Shown: positions 1-9,384, counted from the first letter of the stretch. The stretch is DNA of 64,000 nucleotides from Microlunatus sp. Gsoil 973 (GCF_009707365.1 NZ_CP046122.1:2852001-2916000), one strand, 5' to 3'. Notes: generated by a model not told the origin, from the sequence alone. Made by a program: numbers and translations.

Positions 1-749
1 GGCGAGCGCTGCAGCAACCAGGCCAGGGCAACGGCCATCGGCGTCGCCTCCAGCCGCTTCGCCACCGCGGCCAGCTCGTCGGACTGCAATCGGGAGAAGC
101 CACCCAACGGGAAGTACGGCACGAACGCGATACCCTGCTCGGCGGTCCGGTTGACAAGATCATCGTCCACGCGGTGGACGATGTTGTAGAAGTTCTGGAC
201 ACACACCACGGGGGCGATCCTCTGCGCCTCGGCCAGCTGATCACTGTTGATGGTGCTCAGGCCGATGTGCTTGACCAGCCCCTGCTGCTGCAGCTCCGCG
301 ACGGTCTCGACCTGCTCGGCGATCGATCCCGGCTCGGCCTCCTGGAAGCCGCCGACCCTGATGTTGACCACATCCAGAGCGTCCAGGCCGAGACGATCAA
401 GGTTGTCGTGCACCTGTTGGCGGAGCTCTTCGGGTGACCTGGCTTCCGGCCAGCCGCCCTCGTCGTCCCGGCGGGCGCCGATCTTGGTCACGATGTGCAG
501 GTCGTCCGGATAGGGATACAGCGCCTCACGGATGATCTCGTTGGTGACGTACGGGCCGTAGTAGTCGGAGGTGTCGATGTGGTTGATGCCGAGTTCGACC
601 ACTCTGCGCAGTACGCCGATCGCAGCGTCGCGGTCGCGCGGCGGGCCGAAGACGCCTGGCCCCGCAAGCTGCATCGCGCCGTAGCCGACGCGGGTGACCT
701 CAAGATCACCGAGTTGATAGTTGCCACCGGGGAGATTCCTGTTGAGCAT
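1..749 (-). CDS. Aldo/keto reductase, C-terminal part cut off by window edge
   Basis: Reads leftward off the edge of the window; about 249 codons are visible. The protein opens with a strand turn and the VGYGAMQLAG glycine-rich stretch, followed by a GINHIDTSDYYG motif that holds the catalytic Asp and Tyr of aldo/keto reductases. The conserved Lys is in HIVTKIGAR. Later the IGLSTINSDQL and VQNFYN stretches of the barrel are visible. It should reduce aldehydes or ketones with NADPH in the cytoplasm; the substrate cannot be read from sequence. Start chosen at the ATG preceded by GAAAGGAACTC, a good ribosome binding site. It lies about 120 bases downstream of the racemase-like gene on the same strand and could be its distal operon partner. 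Confidence 0.9.
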   Translation of the reverse strand, partial: MLNRNLPGGNYQLGDLEVTRVGYGAMQLAGPGVFGPPRDRDAAIGVLRRVVELGINHIDTSDYYGPYVTNEIIREALYPYPDDLHIVTKIGARRDDEGGWPEARSPEELRQQVHDNLDRLGLDALDVVNIRVGGFQEAEPGSIAEQVETVAELQQQGLVKHIGLSTINSDQLAEAQRIAPVVCVQNFYNIVHRVDDDLVNRTAEQGIAFVPYFPLGGFSRLQSDELAAVAKRLEATPMAVALAWLLQRS

Positions 750-872
750 GAGTTCCTTTCCGACGTACTCACCGCGGCGCGGTGCTGTCGACAAGCCTCA
801 CCCCAAGCGCGTCGTCTGACAAGCCGTCCGACGGTCCTAGGACTCGCAGGGCCCCCTTTCGTGCTGCGGGCG

Positions 873-1988
873 TCAGGCGACGCGAGTGGAGTCGATGCCG
901 AACTCTGCGAGGGCCTCGGGAATCGGCGAGACGCCGAGTCCGGGGCCGGTCGGAACGTCGATGTGCCCGTCCTTCAGCACCAGCGGTTCGGTGAGATCCT
1001 TTGCGTAGAAGCGATCCGAGCCGGAGATGTCGCCCGGCAGAGTGAATCCGGGCAGCGCCGCCAGCGCCGCGTTCGCCGCCCGCCCGAGGCCGGTCTCCAG
1101 CATCCCGCCGCACCAGACCGCAACACCGTTGGCCCAGGCCAGGTCGTGGATCCGCCTGGCCTCGAGGTAGCCGCCGACCCGGCCGGCCTTGATGTTGATC
1201 ACTGCCGCCGCGCCGAGTGCGATGGCGTCGGCGGCGGCTTCGGCGGAGACGATCGACTCGTCCAGGCACATCGGGGTGATCATCTGTCGGGCCAGTGCGG
1301 CATGTTGGCGGAGATCCTCCTCGCCCAGCGGCTGCTCGATCAGCAACAGATCGAACTCGTCGAGCCGACGCAGCAACGGCGCATCGACGAGGGTGTACGC
1401 GGCGTTCGCATCGACCTGGAGCAGCAGGTCGTCGCCGAACCGTTCCCTGACGGCCCGGACCCGGTCGATGTCGCGGCCGGGTTCGATCTTGAGCTTGATC
1501 CGTACATAGCCCTGGTCGAGGTAGCTGCCAACCACGTCCAGCAGCTGCTCCACGCTGGGTTGGATGCCCACGCTGACACCGGCCGGCACCCGGTCGGTCA
1601 CGGCTCCTAAATAGGAGGCCAGCGAGATACCCGCACTGCGCAACTGGGCATCGAGGACGGCCATCTCCACGGCAGCCTTGGACATCCGGTGACCGATCAC
1701 CGGCCGCAGCCGGTGGCCGACCGTTTCCGCGGTCACCCCGCCCGTGCGCAGCAGCGGCAGCAGGTGATCGGTGATCACCAGTTTCGCGGCGGCGAGGAAT
1801 TCGCTGGAATACAACGGACTTTCCATCGCCACGCACTCGCCCCAGCCGGTCACGGCGGTCCCGTTCGCGGTGGTCGCATGCACCTCGAGGATCAGCGCCT
1901 GCCGGACGGTCTGCGTTCCGAACGAGGTGGTGAACGGCGCGACCAACGGCATCGACACGGTGTGGATGATCGTCTCATCGATCAACAT
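873..1988 (-). CDS. N-succinylamino acid racemase / o-succinylbenzoate synthase-like enzyme (enolase superfamily)
   Basis: A 371-residue enolase-superfamily protein. It carries the muconate-lactonizing-subgroup catalytic set: K165 and K167 in RIKLKIEP, metal ligands D193 in VDANAAY, E218 in IEQPL and D243 in LDES, and the opposite general base K267 in INIKAGRVGGY. The N-terminal capping domain (MPLVAPFTTSFGTQ) strongly resembles actinobacterial NSAR/OSBS proteins, which racemise N-succinyl amino acids and often also make o-succinylbenzoate for menaquinone. No men genes are nearby. Instead an M20 amidohydrolase and an S9 peptidase lie directly upstream on the same strand, so amino acid racemisation followed by deacylation is the more likely role (inference). 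ATG is preceded by AAGGA at good spacing. Confidence 0.85.
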   Translation of the reverse strand: MLIDETIIHTVSMPLVAPFTTSFGTQTVRQALILEVHATTANGTAVTGWGECVAMESPLYSSEFLAAAKLVITDHLLPLLRTGGVTAETVGHRLRPVIGHRMSKAAVEMAVLDAQLRSAGISLASYLGAVTDRVPAGVSVGIQPSVEQLLDVVGSYLDQGYVRIKLKIEPGRDIDRVRAVRERFGDDLLLQVDANAAYTLVDAPLLRRLDEFDLLLIEQPLGEEDLRQHAALARQMITPMCLDESIVSAEAAADAIALGAAAVINIKAGRVGGYLEARRIHDLAWANGVAVWCGGMLETGLGRAANAALAALPGFTLPGDISGSDRFYAKDLTEPLVLKDGHIDVPTGPGLGVSPIPEALAEFGIDSTRVA

Positions 1989-2089
1989 CGGGGTGTCCTT
2001 GGGTTGTCGGGGTGTGATGTGATAGTCGCCGGAGCTGCCGCGGCCGGATACGGTCGGCCGGGATGATCAACTCGACCCGTCTGATCAGC

Positions 2090-3247
2090 TCAGGCAGACG
2101 CCGGGTGTCCGGGGCCGTGGGCGAGCTGGTCCTTGATCAGGATCGCCAACAACGCCGTACGCCCAGGGATCTTCTCGACGATGACGTGTTCGTCGTCGGC
2201 ATGCGCGCCGCCGCCGACCGCACCCAACCCATCGAGGGTGGGGATTCCGATCCCGGCGGTGAAGTTGCCGTCCGACGCGCCGCCGACAGCCATCGACTGC
2301 AGCGGCTCGAGTCCTGCCTCCTCGGCGAGTTCCACGGCCCGGGCGAACAGGGCGGCGGACGCGGAGGCCTGCAGCGGCGGACGGTTGGGGCCGCCGTCGA
2401 TGTCCAGCACGGCCCCGGGCAGGACCGGTTGCAAGCGCCGAAAGTCATCGTCCACCCGGTGCTGCTCCCCGATGGTCCGGACCCTGACGTCGACACTGAT
2501 CCGGGCCTTGGCCGGTACGGTGTTGGTCGTCGTACCAGCGAGCAGCACGGTCGGTGTCACGGTGGTTCCCAGTTCCGGGTTGCCGAGCTGGTTGATCGCC
2601 AAAACCTGATGGGCCAGTTCGACGCCGGCGTTGACGCCCTTCTCCGGTTCCAGTCCGGCATGGGCAGCACGGCCAACGATGTCGATGAAGTAGTTGGACG
2701 TTCCTTTCCGCTCGGTCTTGACTGCGCCGCCGGGGCCCGATGCCTCGAGCACGAACGCCGCAGAACAACCCTGAGCCTCGGCTTCGATCAGCGCACGCGA
2801 GGTCGGTGAGCCGATCTCCTCGTCGGCTGTGACCAGTAGCGTCACACCGTTGAGTTCGACGCCGTCCTCGATCAGCAACCGGAGGCCGAGCAGCGCCTGC
2901 AGGATGCCGGTGATCATGTCGAAACAACCGGGACCGCGGATCACACCGTCGACCAGGCTCCACGGGTCGTCACCCCACGAACCGATCGGCCAGACCGTGT
3001 CGTGGTGGGCGAGGATGATCACTCTCCGCGTCCCGTTGCCCAGGCGCCAGGCCAGATGCGGTCTGCCGTCGATCTCGATCCGCTCCGGTTCCCGGCCGAG
3101 ATAGCGGCTCCCGATCTCGGCCACGAGATCGGCACTGCGCCGCAACGCGTGAAGATCATCCGACGGTGACTCCGCGCGGACCAGGGTCTCGATGTCCTTG
3201 ATCAACTCCTGCAGCGCCTGCTCGGCCCGCGTCACCAGCTCAGTCAC
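2090..3247 (-). CDS. M20 family metallopeptidase (carboxypeptidase G2 / desuccinylase type)
   Basis: About 385 residues. It has the M20 zinc-hydrolase signatures: ILAHHDTVWPIG (metal His and catalytic Asp), GPGCFDM (bridging Asp), TADEEIGS (catalytic Glu pair), and the C-terminal AVGGGAHADDEH metal His. The dimerisation lid domain sits in the middle, around the RAAHAGLEPEKG stretch. Such enzymes remove glutamate, acyl or succinyl groups from amino acids or dipeptides. Next to an NSAR-like racemase, an N-acyl or N-succinyl amino acid deacylase is a reasonable guess. Start taken at the GTG of VTELVTRAEQ, with GGAGAGAAGG upstream. An in-frame GTG at 3286 would add 13 residues but has no clear ribosome binding site. 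It follows the S9 peptidase closely. Confidence 0.88.
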   Translation of the reverse strand: MTELVTRAEQALQELIKDIETLVRAESPSDDLHALRRSADLVAEIGSRYLGREPERIEIDGRPHLAWRLGNGTRRVIILAHHDTVWPIGSWGDDPWSLVDGVIRGPGCFDMITGILQALLGLRLLIEDGVELNGVTLLVTADEEIGSPTSRALIEAEAQGCSAAFVLEASGPGGAVKTERKGTSNYFIDIVGRAAHAGLEPEKGVNAGVELAHQVLAINQLGNPELGTTVTPTVLLAGTTTNTVPAKARISVDVRVRTIGEQHRVDDDFRRLQPVLPGAVLDIDGGPNRPPLQASASAALFARAVELAEEAGLEPLQSMAVGGASDGNFTAGIGIPTLDGLGAVGGGAHADDEHVIVEKIPGRTALLAILIKDQLAHGPGHPASA

Positions 3248-3287
3248 CCGATCACCCTTCTCTCCTGCCGAAGTTGCAGTGGGCACC

Positions 3288-5243
3288 TTACGGCAACTCC
3301 GGCACGTGCTCGTCGAGCCAGTCGACCACGCGCTGGTTGTAGTCGGCGCGGTGCGACGGCGGGCCGGACATCACGAATCCGTGGGCTCCGCCGGGATAGA
3401 TCACCAGTCGGGTCGCCACCCGCTGAGCACGCAATGCCCCGAACCAGCGCTCGCCCTGGTTGACCGGACACCGGTGATCCTCCGCGCCGTGCAACAGAAG
3501 TGTCGGTGCCCTGACCTTCCCCACTGCACTGATCGGCGAGGCCGCGATCAGTCGGTCCTGGTCGGTGACCGGATCCGCTCCGCCGATCACCGTGGTCAGT
3601 TCCATGCCGAGATCGGAGGCACCGAGCTGGGAATTGAGGTCGCACACGACACCGCCGGCGATCGCCGCCGCGAACCGGTCGGTGTGCGCCGTCAGATAAC
3701 AGGTGGTGAAGCCGCCGTAGCTGTAACCGGTGATCGCCACCCGATCGGGATCGACGAGGCCCTCGGCGATCAACTGGTCGATGGGTTCGGTGAAGTCGGC
3801 CTGATCGGCCGATCCCCAGTTCCCGACGACCGCCCGCATGAACTCCTCGCCGTACCCATCGGATCCGCGCGGGTTGAGGATCAGCACGTTCCAGCCGCGG
3901 TCGGCCAGGACCTGTTGGTACGGGTGCACAGGGTCGGCGACCCCGGTCCAGGCGTTGTGCGGGCCACCGTGGACGTCGAGCAGCAGCGGAGCGGGACCTG
4001 CGGTCTCCGGGTCGCGCAACAGCCAGCCGTGCACCGTCGTACCGTCGCTGATGGTGAACAGCCGTTGGCTGAACGGCAGCGGGGCAGAGCCGCCCAGCGA
4101 GCCGGCGGTCAGATCGGTGACGGGGTGTGGTTCTGACCGATCAAGTTCGACGAACACCAGCTCGCCGAAGGATCGGTCGTCGGCGACGATCGCCACCACC
4201 GTCGGAGAGCTGGTGGCAACCGCGAGACCCTTGATCACCTGCTGGTCGCCAACGAGCAGTCCGGTAGCGGCGCCGCCGGTCACCGGCATCCGGTACGCGT
4301 GGGTCCAGCCGCGGTCGCGCAGGCAGAAGATGATCTCCTGTCCGTCGGGTGTCAGGGCGGGTGCGGCGCCCGGATAGGCCGGGGAGCCGCCGGGCATCAC
4401 GTTGCGATCAAGCTGCCCGGTCAGGTCCCTGTCCTGTCCTCCCTCTCGGTCCAGGACGATCAGCCGGCTGTTGCCGATCAGTGCATCCTCCCGGCCGACG
4501 GCGATCACCGCGGTGCCGTCCGGCAGCCAGAGCAGCGGCCCGTCGACGAAGCGGGTCCGGCCGATCCGCTCCGGGTCGCCTCCGGTGATCGGGACCAGGT
4601 AGGCACACGAGGTCATCTCAAGATCGGTGTCGGCCTCGGCGCGGGCGGTGAAGGCGATCATGGTGCCGTCGGGTGAGATGCTCGGAGGGCCGGCATGCCA
4701 GTCGCCCGAGGTCAATCGGTGTACCGCGCCGGTCGCCACCTCGACGGCGTGCAGATGGGTGGTCCTCGCCCCGAACCGGCCGGCACCGTCGGCCTTGAAG
4801 AGCAGCCGGTCCGCGACCAGCGGAGCGTTCTCCGGCAGCCCGGCCGGCTTGACCGGCGCGGAGAAGATGATCACAGTGCCGCCCGGGGACCAGACGGGCG
4901 CGCCGGCGCCCAGTTCAAGGTCGGTCACGGCGCGGACCGTGCCGCCGTCGATCGATACCAGGCACAGCTGGGGGATGCCGTCCTTCGACCGCAGGAAGGC
5001 CACAGTCCTTCCATCGGGTGAGATGGCGGGACTCGAATCGGTCGGACCCTCGGTCAGCGGCCGCACCGGCCGGTCCGGACCCACCACCTGAAGGCTGGTC
5101 TGATTGCTGTCCTCGGCACGGTCAACGCGTTGCACGACGAAGACCGCCAGCCGGCCGTCCGGCGTGATCGCTGGCGAGGAGGGAATCTCGAACCGATACA
5201 GATCGTCGACGGTCAGGGCCCTTGTCGCCCGGGATTCGCTCAT
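3288..5243 (-). CDS. S9 family peptidase (prolyl oligopeptidase / acylaminoacyl-peptidase type)
   Basis: About 651 residues with two domains. An N-terminal beta-propeller is built from TolB-like repeats (SPDGRTVAF, SPDGTMIAF, TPDGQEIIF). A C-terminal alpha/beta-hydrolase carries the Ser nucleophile in GYSYGG, the Asp in LLHGAEDHRCP and the His in YPGGAHGF. It is expected to cleave short peptides or remove N-terminal acylated residues in the cytoplasm; no signal peptide is seen. It is the first gene of a leftward run with the M20 hydrolase and the racemase-like enzyme. Start chosen at the ATG of MSESRATRAL, just after GGAGCC; an upstream in-frame GTG at 5261 lacks a ribosome site. Confidence 0.9.
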   Translation of the reverse strand: MSESRATRALTVDDLYRFEIPSSPAITPDGRLAVFVVQRVDRAEDSNQTSLQVVGPDRPVRPLTEGPTDSSPAISPDGRTVAFLRSKDGIPQLCLVSIDGGTVRAVTDLELGAGAPVWSPGGTVIIFSAPVKPAGLPENAPLVADRLLFKADGAGRFGARTTHLHAVEVATGAVHRLTSGDWHAGPPSISPDGTMIAFTARAEADTDLEMTSCAYLVPITGGDPERIGRTRFVDGPLLWLPDGTAVIAVGREDALIGNSRLIVLDREGGQDRDLTGQLDRNVMPGGSPAYPGAAPALTPDGQEIIFCLRDRGWTHAYRMPVTGGAATGLLVGDQQVIKGLAVATSSPTVVAIVADDRSFGELVFVELDRSEPHPVTDLTAGSLGGSAPLPFSQRLFTISDGTTVHGWLLRDPETAGPAPLLLDVHGGPHNAWTGVADPVHPYQQVLADRGWNVLILNPRGSDGYGEEFMRAVVGNWGSADQADFTEPIDQLIAEGLVDPDRVAITGYSYGGFTTCYLTAHTDRFAAAIAGGVVCDLNSQLGASDLGMELTTVIGGADPVTDQDRLIAASPISAVGKVRAPTLLLHGAEDHRCPVNQGERWFGALRAQRVATRLVIYPGGAHGFVMSGPPSHRADYNQRVVDWLDEHVPELP

Positions 5244-5309
5244 GGCTCCAGCATTGTCCACCGCGATGCGGTCGGTGTCAGCGGTCCGTCCGAACAGCGG
5301 TGGCGGTGA

Positions 5310-6590
5310 TCAGCGCACCCTGGTACGCAGGCTGAGATGCGGCGGATGCAGGGTGAGCTCCGGTCTCACCTGAACTCCGCCGCGCCGACTCAACACCGCC
5401 GCTGACACCAGGACACCCAACAGCGCAAGCCCGCCGCCGCCGATCAAGGTCCAGCGTGCCCCGAACGCCTGGCCGACCCAGCCGAGGAGGGTCGATCCCA
5501 AGGGCGTGCCACCCTGCATCAACATCATGTAGATGGCCATCACCCGACCGCGGAGTTGCGGGTCGACACCCATCTGCACGCTCATGTTGGCCGAGTTCAA
5601 GGTCAACAGCGATGCCAGACCCATGAAGGGCAGGATCGCGGCGTAGCTCCAGAAGGTCGGCATCAGCCCGACGATGATCTCGATGGTGGCGAAGATCATC
5701 GCCATTCCGATCACGAATCTGATCCGCGGCGCCGTCTTGCGTCGGGCACCGATCAGGGCGCCGGCCAGTGAACCGACAGCCATGATCGTGCCGAGGATGC
5801 CGTACTGGCCGGGCCCCTTGTGGAAGGTCTGTTGGGCCATCAGCGCGGAGGTCATCTGGAAGTTCAAGCCGAAGGTGCCGATGAAGAAGACCGTGCCCAG
5901 CACCAACATGATGTCGCCGCGTCCCCGGATGTACGCCAGGCCTTCGCGGATCTGCCGCTTCGCACGCGGCGGGCGGTCGATGCGCTGCAGCCGGCGCGGA
6001 TCGATCAGGAAGATCGCCACGATGAAGGACAGGTAGCTGATCGCGTTGGCCAGGATGGCCCAACCGGAACCGAAGGCGGCGATCACCAGGCCGGCGGCGG
6101 CGGGTCCGATCAGCCGGGCCGCGTTGAAGCTGGCCGAGTTCAGGCCGATCGCGTTGGGCAGACGATCACGCCCGACGACCTCGGAGACGAACGCCTGCCG
6201 CGCCGGGTTGTCGAAGGCCGTACCCATGCCGAACACGAACGCCAGCAGGAACACCTCCCAGACCTGGGCCACGCCGAGCACCGTCAGCAGCCCGAGGACG
6301 CCGGCCGTCAGCGCCATCCAGGTCTGGGTCAGCCGGAGGATGGTTCGCTTGTCGAAGCGATCAGCGATCACTCCGCCGTACGGTGTGATCAACAACATCG
6401 GCAGGAACTGCAACGCGGTCGTGACGCCGACGGCGAATCCGGACCCATGGGATAACTCGAGGACCAGCCAGTCCTGGGCGACTCGCTGCATCCAGGTGCC
6501 GACGTTGGAGATCATCGCGCCGAAGAAGTAGATGCGGTAGTTGCGGATGCCCAGCGCTGCGAAGGTGGCGGCCGACCCGAGGCTCGGCAA
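5310..6590 (-). CDS. MFS exporter (MFS_3 / EntS-like), N-terminus probably displaced by a frameshift
   Basis: About 426 residues from a TTG, with roughly twelve hydrophobic segments and the MFS loop GGVIADRFDKR. It is closely related to the exporter at 19568 in this window: both share RNYRIYF and WMQR(V/I)AQDWL. The open frame extends upstream without any usable start codon to a TGA that is also the stop of the MarR gene. A GTG overlapping that stop (6831) opens the neighbouring frame and encodes a Ser/Pro/Thr-rich leader. Removing one C from the C5 run complementary to 6728-6732 would join the two frames into a protein of about 506 residues. The MarR-MFS overlap suggests co-transcription, with the exporter controlled by the regulator. 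Confidence 0.75.
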   Translation of the reverse strand: MPSLGSAATFAALGIRNYRIYFFGAMISNVGTWMQRVAQDWLVLELSHGSGFAVGVTTALQFLPMLLITPYGGVIADRFDKRTILRLTQTWMALTAGVLGLLTVLGVAQVWEVFLLAFVFGMGTAFDNPARQAFVSEVVGRDRLPNAIGLNSASFNAARLIGPAAAGLVIAAFGSGWAILANAISYLSFIVAIFLIDPRRLQRIDRPPRAKRQIREGLAYIRGRGDIMLVLGTVFFIGTFGLNFQMTSALMAQQTFHKGPGQYGILGTIMAVGSLAGALIGARRKTAPRIRFVIGMAMIFATIEIIVGLMPTFWSYAAILPFMGLASLLTLNSANMSVQMGVDPQLRGRVMAIYMMLMQGGTPLGSTLLGWVGQAFGARWTLIGGGGLALLGVLVSAAVLSRRGGVQVRPELTLHPPHLSLRTRVR

Positions 6591-6827
6591 CCGCAGCCGG
6601 CGCCGCGCCCGACGGGAAGCGAGGTCGGCCGGGTCGGCGTTCTCGTCGGCCTGGGCGATGGAGCTGCCAGGTTCGGCGAAGCCCGGTTCCGGCGGGTTCG
6701 GATCGGCACGGAGCTCGGTCGGCGAGAGGGGGCGAGCCGGCCGAGGTGAGCGAGGATCCGGCCGTTGTGGTCCCGCCTCGTTCGTCGGCTTGAGCGGCGG
6801 ACGGATCCGGCGTGGGGGACGCCTGCG

Positions 6828-7304
6828 TCACGCGAGATTCACCTTCTCAAGGATCGGTACGGCTTTGCGCAGGACCTCACGCTCTGCCGGTTCCAGTTCT
6901 GCCAGACGCCGGGCGAGCCAATCGTTGCGACGTCTGCGGTTGGCCATCAGCACTTCGCGGCCGGGATCGGTCAGCGACACCCTGGCCTGGCGCTTGTCCT
7001 GCGGATCGCCCGATCGGACGACATAACCGCGCCGCTCGAGTGCGTTGACGATCCGGGTCATCGACGGCGGCTGGACCAACTCCCGCGCGGCGAGCTCACC
7101 CATCAGCTGGTCGCCGTTGTTGAGCAGCACGCTCATCGCCGACAACTGGTTGGGAGTCAGATCGACCGACTCGTCACGCATCTGGCGCAACCGGCGCGCG
7201 AGCCTCAGCAGAGCGGGCCGCAGAGCAGCCGCCAGACCCGAGGTGCTGCGCAGGTCCCTGCCACTGGTGCCGGCCCTGGACGATTCGGCATCACGTGTGG
7301 TCAC
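6828..7304 (-). CDS. MarR family transcriptional regulator, paired with the downstream MFS exporter
   Basis: About 158 residues with a winged-helix MarR core. It shows the recognition helix region (LVQPPSMTRIVNALERRGYV) and the wing with the typical DPQDKRQARVSLTDPG motif. Its stop codon overlaps the GTG that seems to begin the exporter downstream, so the two form a unit. GTG at 7304 is preferred: an earlier GTG at 7328 falls inside the palindromic operator-like site upstream. There is no Shine-Dalgarno before 7304, so the message may be nearly leaderless. It probably represses itself and the exporter in response to a small ligand. Confidence 0.85.
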   Translation of the reverse strand: MTTRDAESSRAGTSGRDLRSTSGLAAALRPALLRLARRLRQMRDESVDLTPNQLSAMSVLLNNGDQLMGELAARELVQPPSMTRIVNALERRGYVVRSGDPQDKRQARVSLTDPGREVLMANRRRRNDWLARRLAELEPAEREVLRKAVPILEKVNLA

Positions 7305-7321
7305 TACAGCGAGCGTAATCT

Positions 7322-7347
7322 TTAGCACCGCTAATTACAAACGCTAA
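7322..7347 (-). promoter_or_regulatory. MarR operator and promoter
   Basis: A perfect dyad TTAGC-ACC-GCTAA lies at 7322-7334, followed by a further GCTAA half-site at 7343-7347. This resembles SlyA/MarR-type sites. On the minus strand a possible promoter, TTAGCG-N17-TAAAGA, runs through it, so the bound regulator would block its own transcription. Inferred from sequence only. Confidence 0.5.
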
Positions 7348-7394
7348 GGATCTCCGGGTTCGGTGGATGGGTCGGTCGGACCGGTCCGGTCGGG

Positions 7395-7922
7395 TTATTC
7401 GGAGCGATCCGGGCTCTCGGCGGCGTCCAGCCCTTCGATCAGCTTCTCCAGCAACGAGGCCAATTCGCGCGTCTGACTCTCGGTCAACGGCGCGACGACG
7501 TCGCTCTCCACCACGTTGGCCTCCCGGATCGCCGCCGCGAACAGTTCCCAGCCGTCATCGGACAGGCGGACAAGCACGCGCGTGCGGTTGTCGGGGTCGG
7601 CATCTCGTTGCACCAGGCCGCGCTGCACCAGCCCGTCCAACCGATGGGTCATCGACGAGGGCGCAACATCAGTCGCTGCGGCGAGCTGGCTCGGCGTCAT
7701 CGCCTCGCCGTTGCGCCTGGCCAGCTCGCTGAGCACGGCCCATTCACCCGAGGAGACGTTCAGATCGGCCAGCTGGTTGTCGTACCACTGGTCCAGTCGT
7801 TTGCTCAGCCGCCCGACCGCGGTGATGACCCGCTGCACCTGTTCGTCGGCGCCGGCCGCGACATAGCTGGCGACCGCCTCCCGGTACTCATCGGTCAACC
7901 TCTTGCGCTTAGCCCTGGCCAT
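7395..7922 (-). CDS. MarR family transcriptional regulator, divergent from a frameshifted MFS gene
   Basis: About 175 residues. The N-terminal helix is rich in Lys/Arg, followed by a MarR winged helix: MTPSQLAAATDVAPSSMTHRLDGLVQRGLV, then the wing RDADPDNRTRVLVRLSDDG. It is transcribed away from the MFS gene at 8122, with a palindrome in the shared intergenic region, the usual layout for a repressor and its efflux target. ATG at 7922 has AGGA at good spacing; two further ATGs a few codons upstream are possible starts. Confidence 0.85.
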   Translation of the reverse strand: MARAKRKRLTDEYREAVASYVAAGADEQVQRVITAVGRLSKRLDQWYDNQLADLNVSSGEWAVLSELARRNGEAMTPSQLAAATDVAPSSMTHRLDGLVQRGLVQRDADPDNRTRVLVRLSDDGWELFAAAIREANVVESDVVAPLTESQTRELASLLEKLIEGLDAAESPDRSE

Positions 7923-7985
7923 CACCATCATCCTGTCAGACAGCGGCCTGCCCGGACCGTGCGGACCGTACGGCCGTGCTAGTAT

Positions 7986-8021
7986 TTCGATATCGAAGTC
8001 TTCTGCCTAGAAGTATTAGGC
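7986..8021. promoter_or_regulatory. Operator-like palindromes between MarR and MFS genes
   Basis: A perfect 12-bp palindrome TTCGATATCGAA sits at 7986-7997. A second dyad, GCCTA-N7-TAGGC, is at 8005-8021. The first has the form expected for a MarR dimer site. Both lie in the divergent promoter region of the MarR and MFS genes, an AT-richer island in GC-rich DNA. Confidence 0.55.
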
Positions 8022-8121
8022 GCCGAAGACGTCCCATACATGGTCACCAGCGACCCGGCCCCGGTGCAACACCGGGGTCGGGTTTCGTTTCGCCCGGAAC
8101 CGGGCAGAGGGGGTTCTCGCG

Positions 8122-9373
8122 GTGCGTCGCGCGGTTCTGCTGATCGTTGCTTCCGCGATCGCCATGCTCGGCTGGGGAACGGTACTGCCCTACCAGTACG
8201 CCTACGCCGCGACGACCCGGGGCTGGGGCGGCATGGTCGGGGCGGCCGCGTCCAGCCTGTTCTCGGTCGGGGCGTTGCTGGCGGCGCCGCTCGGCGGCCG
8301 GTTGGCCGACCGCTGTCCCCCGGCACTGATCGCGATCGTCGCCCGCGGCGTCGCCGCGGTCGCCGCGTTCTCACTGATCATCGCCGACAATCCGGCCACC
8401 TTCCTGATCGGTATGGCCGGCTTCGGGTTCGGCCTGGCCGGAGGCAGTCCGGCCCAGTCGGTGTTGGCGCTGCGCTGGGCGCCCGGCGCGCACGACCGCC
8501 GCAAGGTGTTCGCCTGGATCGCCAGCGGACAGGCGCTGGGGATGGGCATCGGGTCCCTTTGCCGCCGGCTTCCTGGTTCACCTCGACCGGACCGACGGTA
8601 TGGTGCCGGCCTTCCTGCTGGCCGGCGGCGGCTTCGCGCTGTCCGGGTTGCTGATCATGGTGGCCGGCTACGGCGACAAGGCGCTGACCGGTGCTGTGGT
8701 GGCCGCCGACGAGTTGACCGCCACGCCGCGACAGACGCTCTCGGTGATCGGCTCGTCCAAGCCGCTGCTGCTCACCGCGGTGATCAGCGTTGCGCTTGCT
8801 CTGGCGTACAACGCCCAGTTCGAGAGCGGGCTGCCGGCGTACGGGCTGACCGTGCTCGGCATCGATGAGAAGGCGGTGGGAATCGCGGCCGCGCTCAACT
8901 GCGCGGTGATCCTGGCGCTGCAGGTCGTCGTGATCCGTTGGACGGCCCGTCGTTCGGCGGCCCGGCTGCTGATGATCGTCGGCGCCGTCTGGGTGCTGGC
9001 CTGGACGCTGCTGGGAGCGGCGGCCGGGCTGCACGCGCTGGCGCCGATAATCTTCCTCAGTGCCTTCGGCATCTTCGCCCTCGGCGAGACGCTGTTCGCG
9101 CCGGTCCTCAACCCGTTGATCGCTGCGCTGGCCCCGTCCACCATGGTCGGATCGACCCTCGGCCTGTTCACCGCGCTGCAGACCGGCGCGTCAACGATCG
9201 GACCACTGATCTCCGGCGTGACCCTCGGCGCCGGGTTGAGCAGCGTGTTCATCGGCGTGAACATCGTGATCAGCCTGATCGCCGTTGTTGCCGCCGTACG
9301 GCTGCATGCGGCGATGTCGGCCGGGAAGAACCCGGTGTTTGTCGGCGCCGAACCGGCCTCCAGGGCGGCCTAG
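8122..9373 (+). pseudogene. MFS transporter, interrupted by a single-base frameshift
   Basis: The first frame runs from GTG 8122 and encodes six or so membrane segments (start MRRAVLLIVASAIAMLGWG, loop GGRLADRCPP) up to GMGIGS. The protein then continues in the next frame as FAAGFLVHLDRTDGMVPAFLLAGG to the stop at 9373. One surplus C in the CCC at 8555-8557 explains the shift. Repaired, the protein would be about 416 residues, normal for this family. It is divergent from a MarR gene. Either a real recent inactivation or a base-calling error. Confidence 0.8.
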
Positions 9374-9384
9374 CGCGGACAATG

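Noticed and set aside
834..843. GTCCTAGGAC palindrome downstream of the racemase gene
   Set aside because: Ten bases of symmetry are too short to claim a terminator or operator here.
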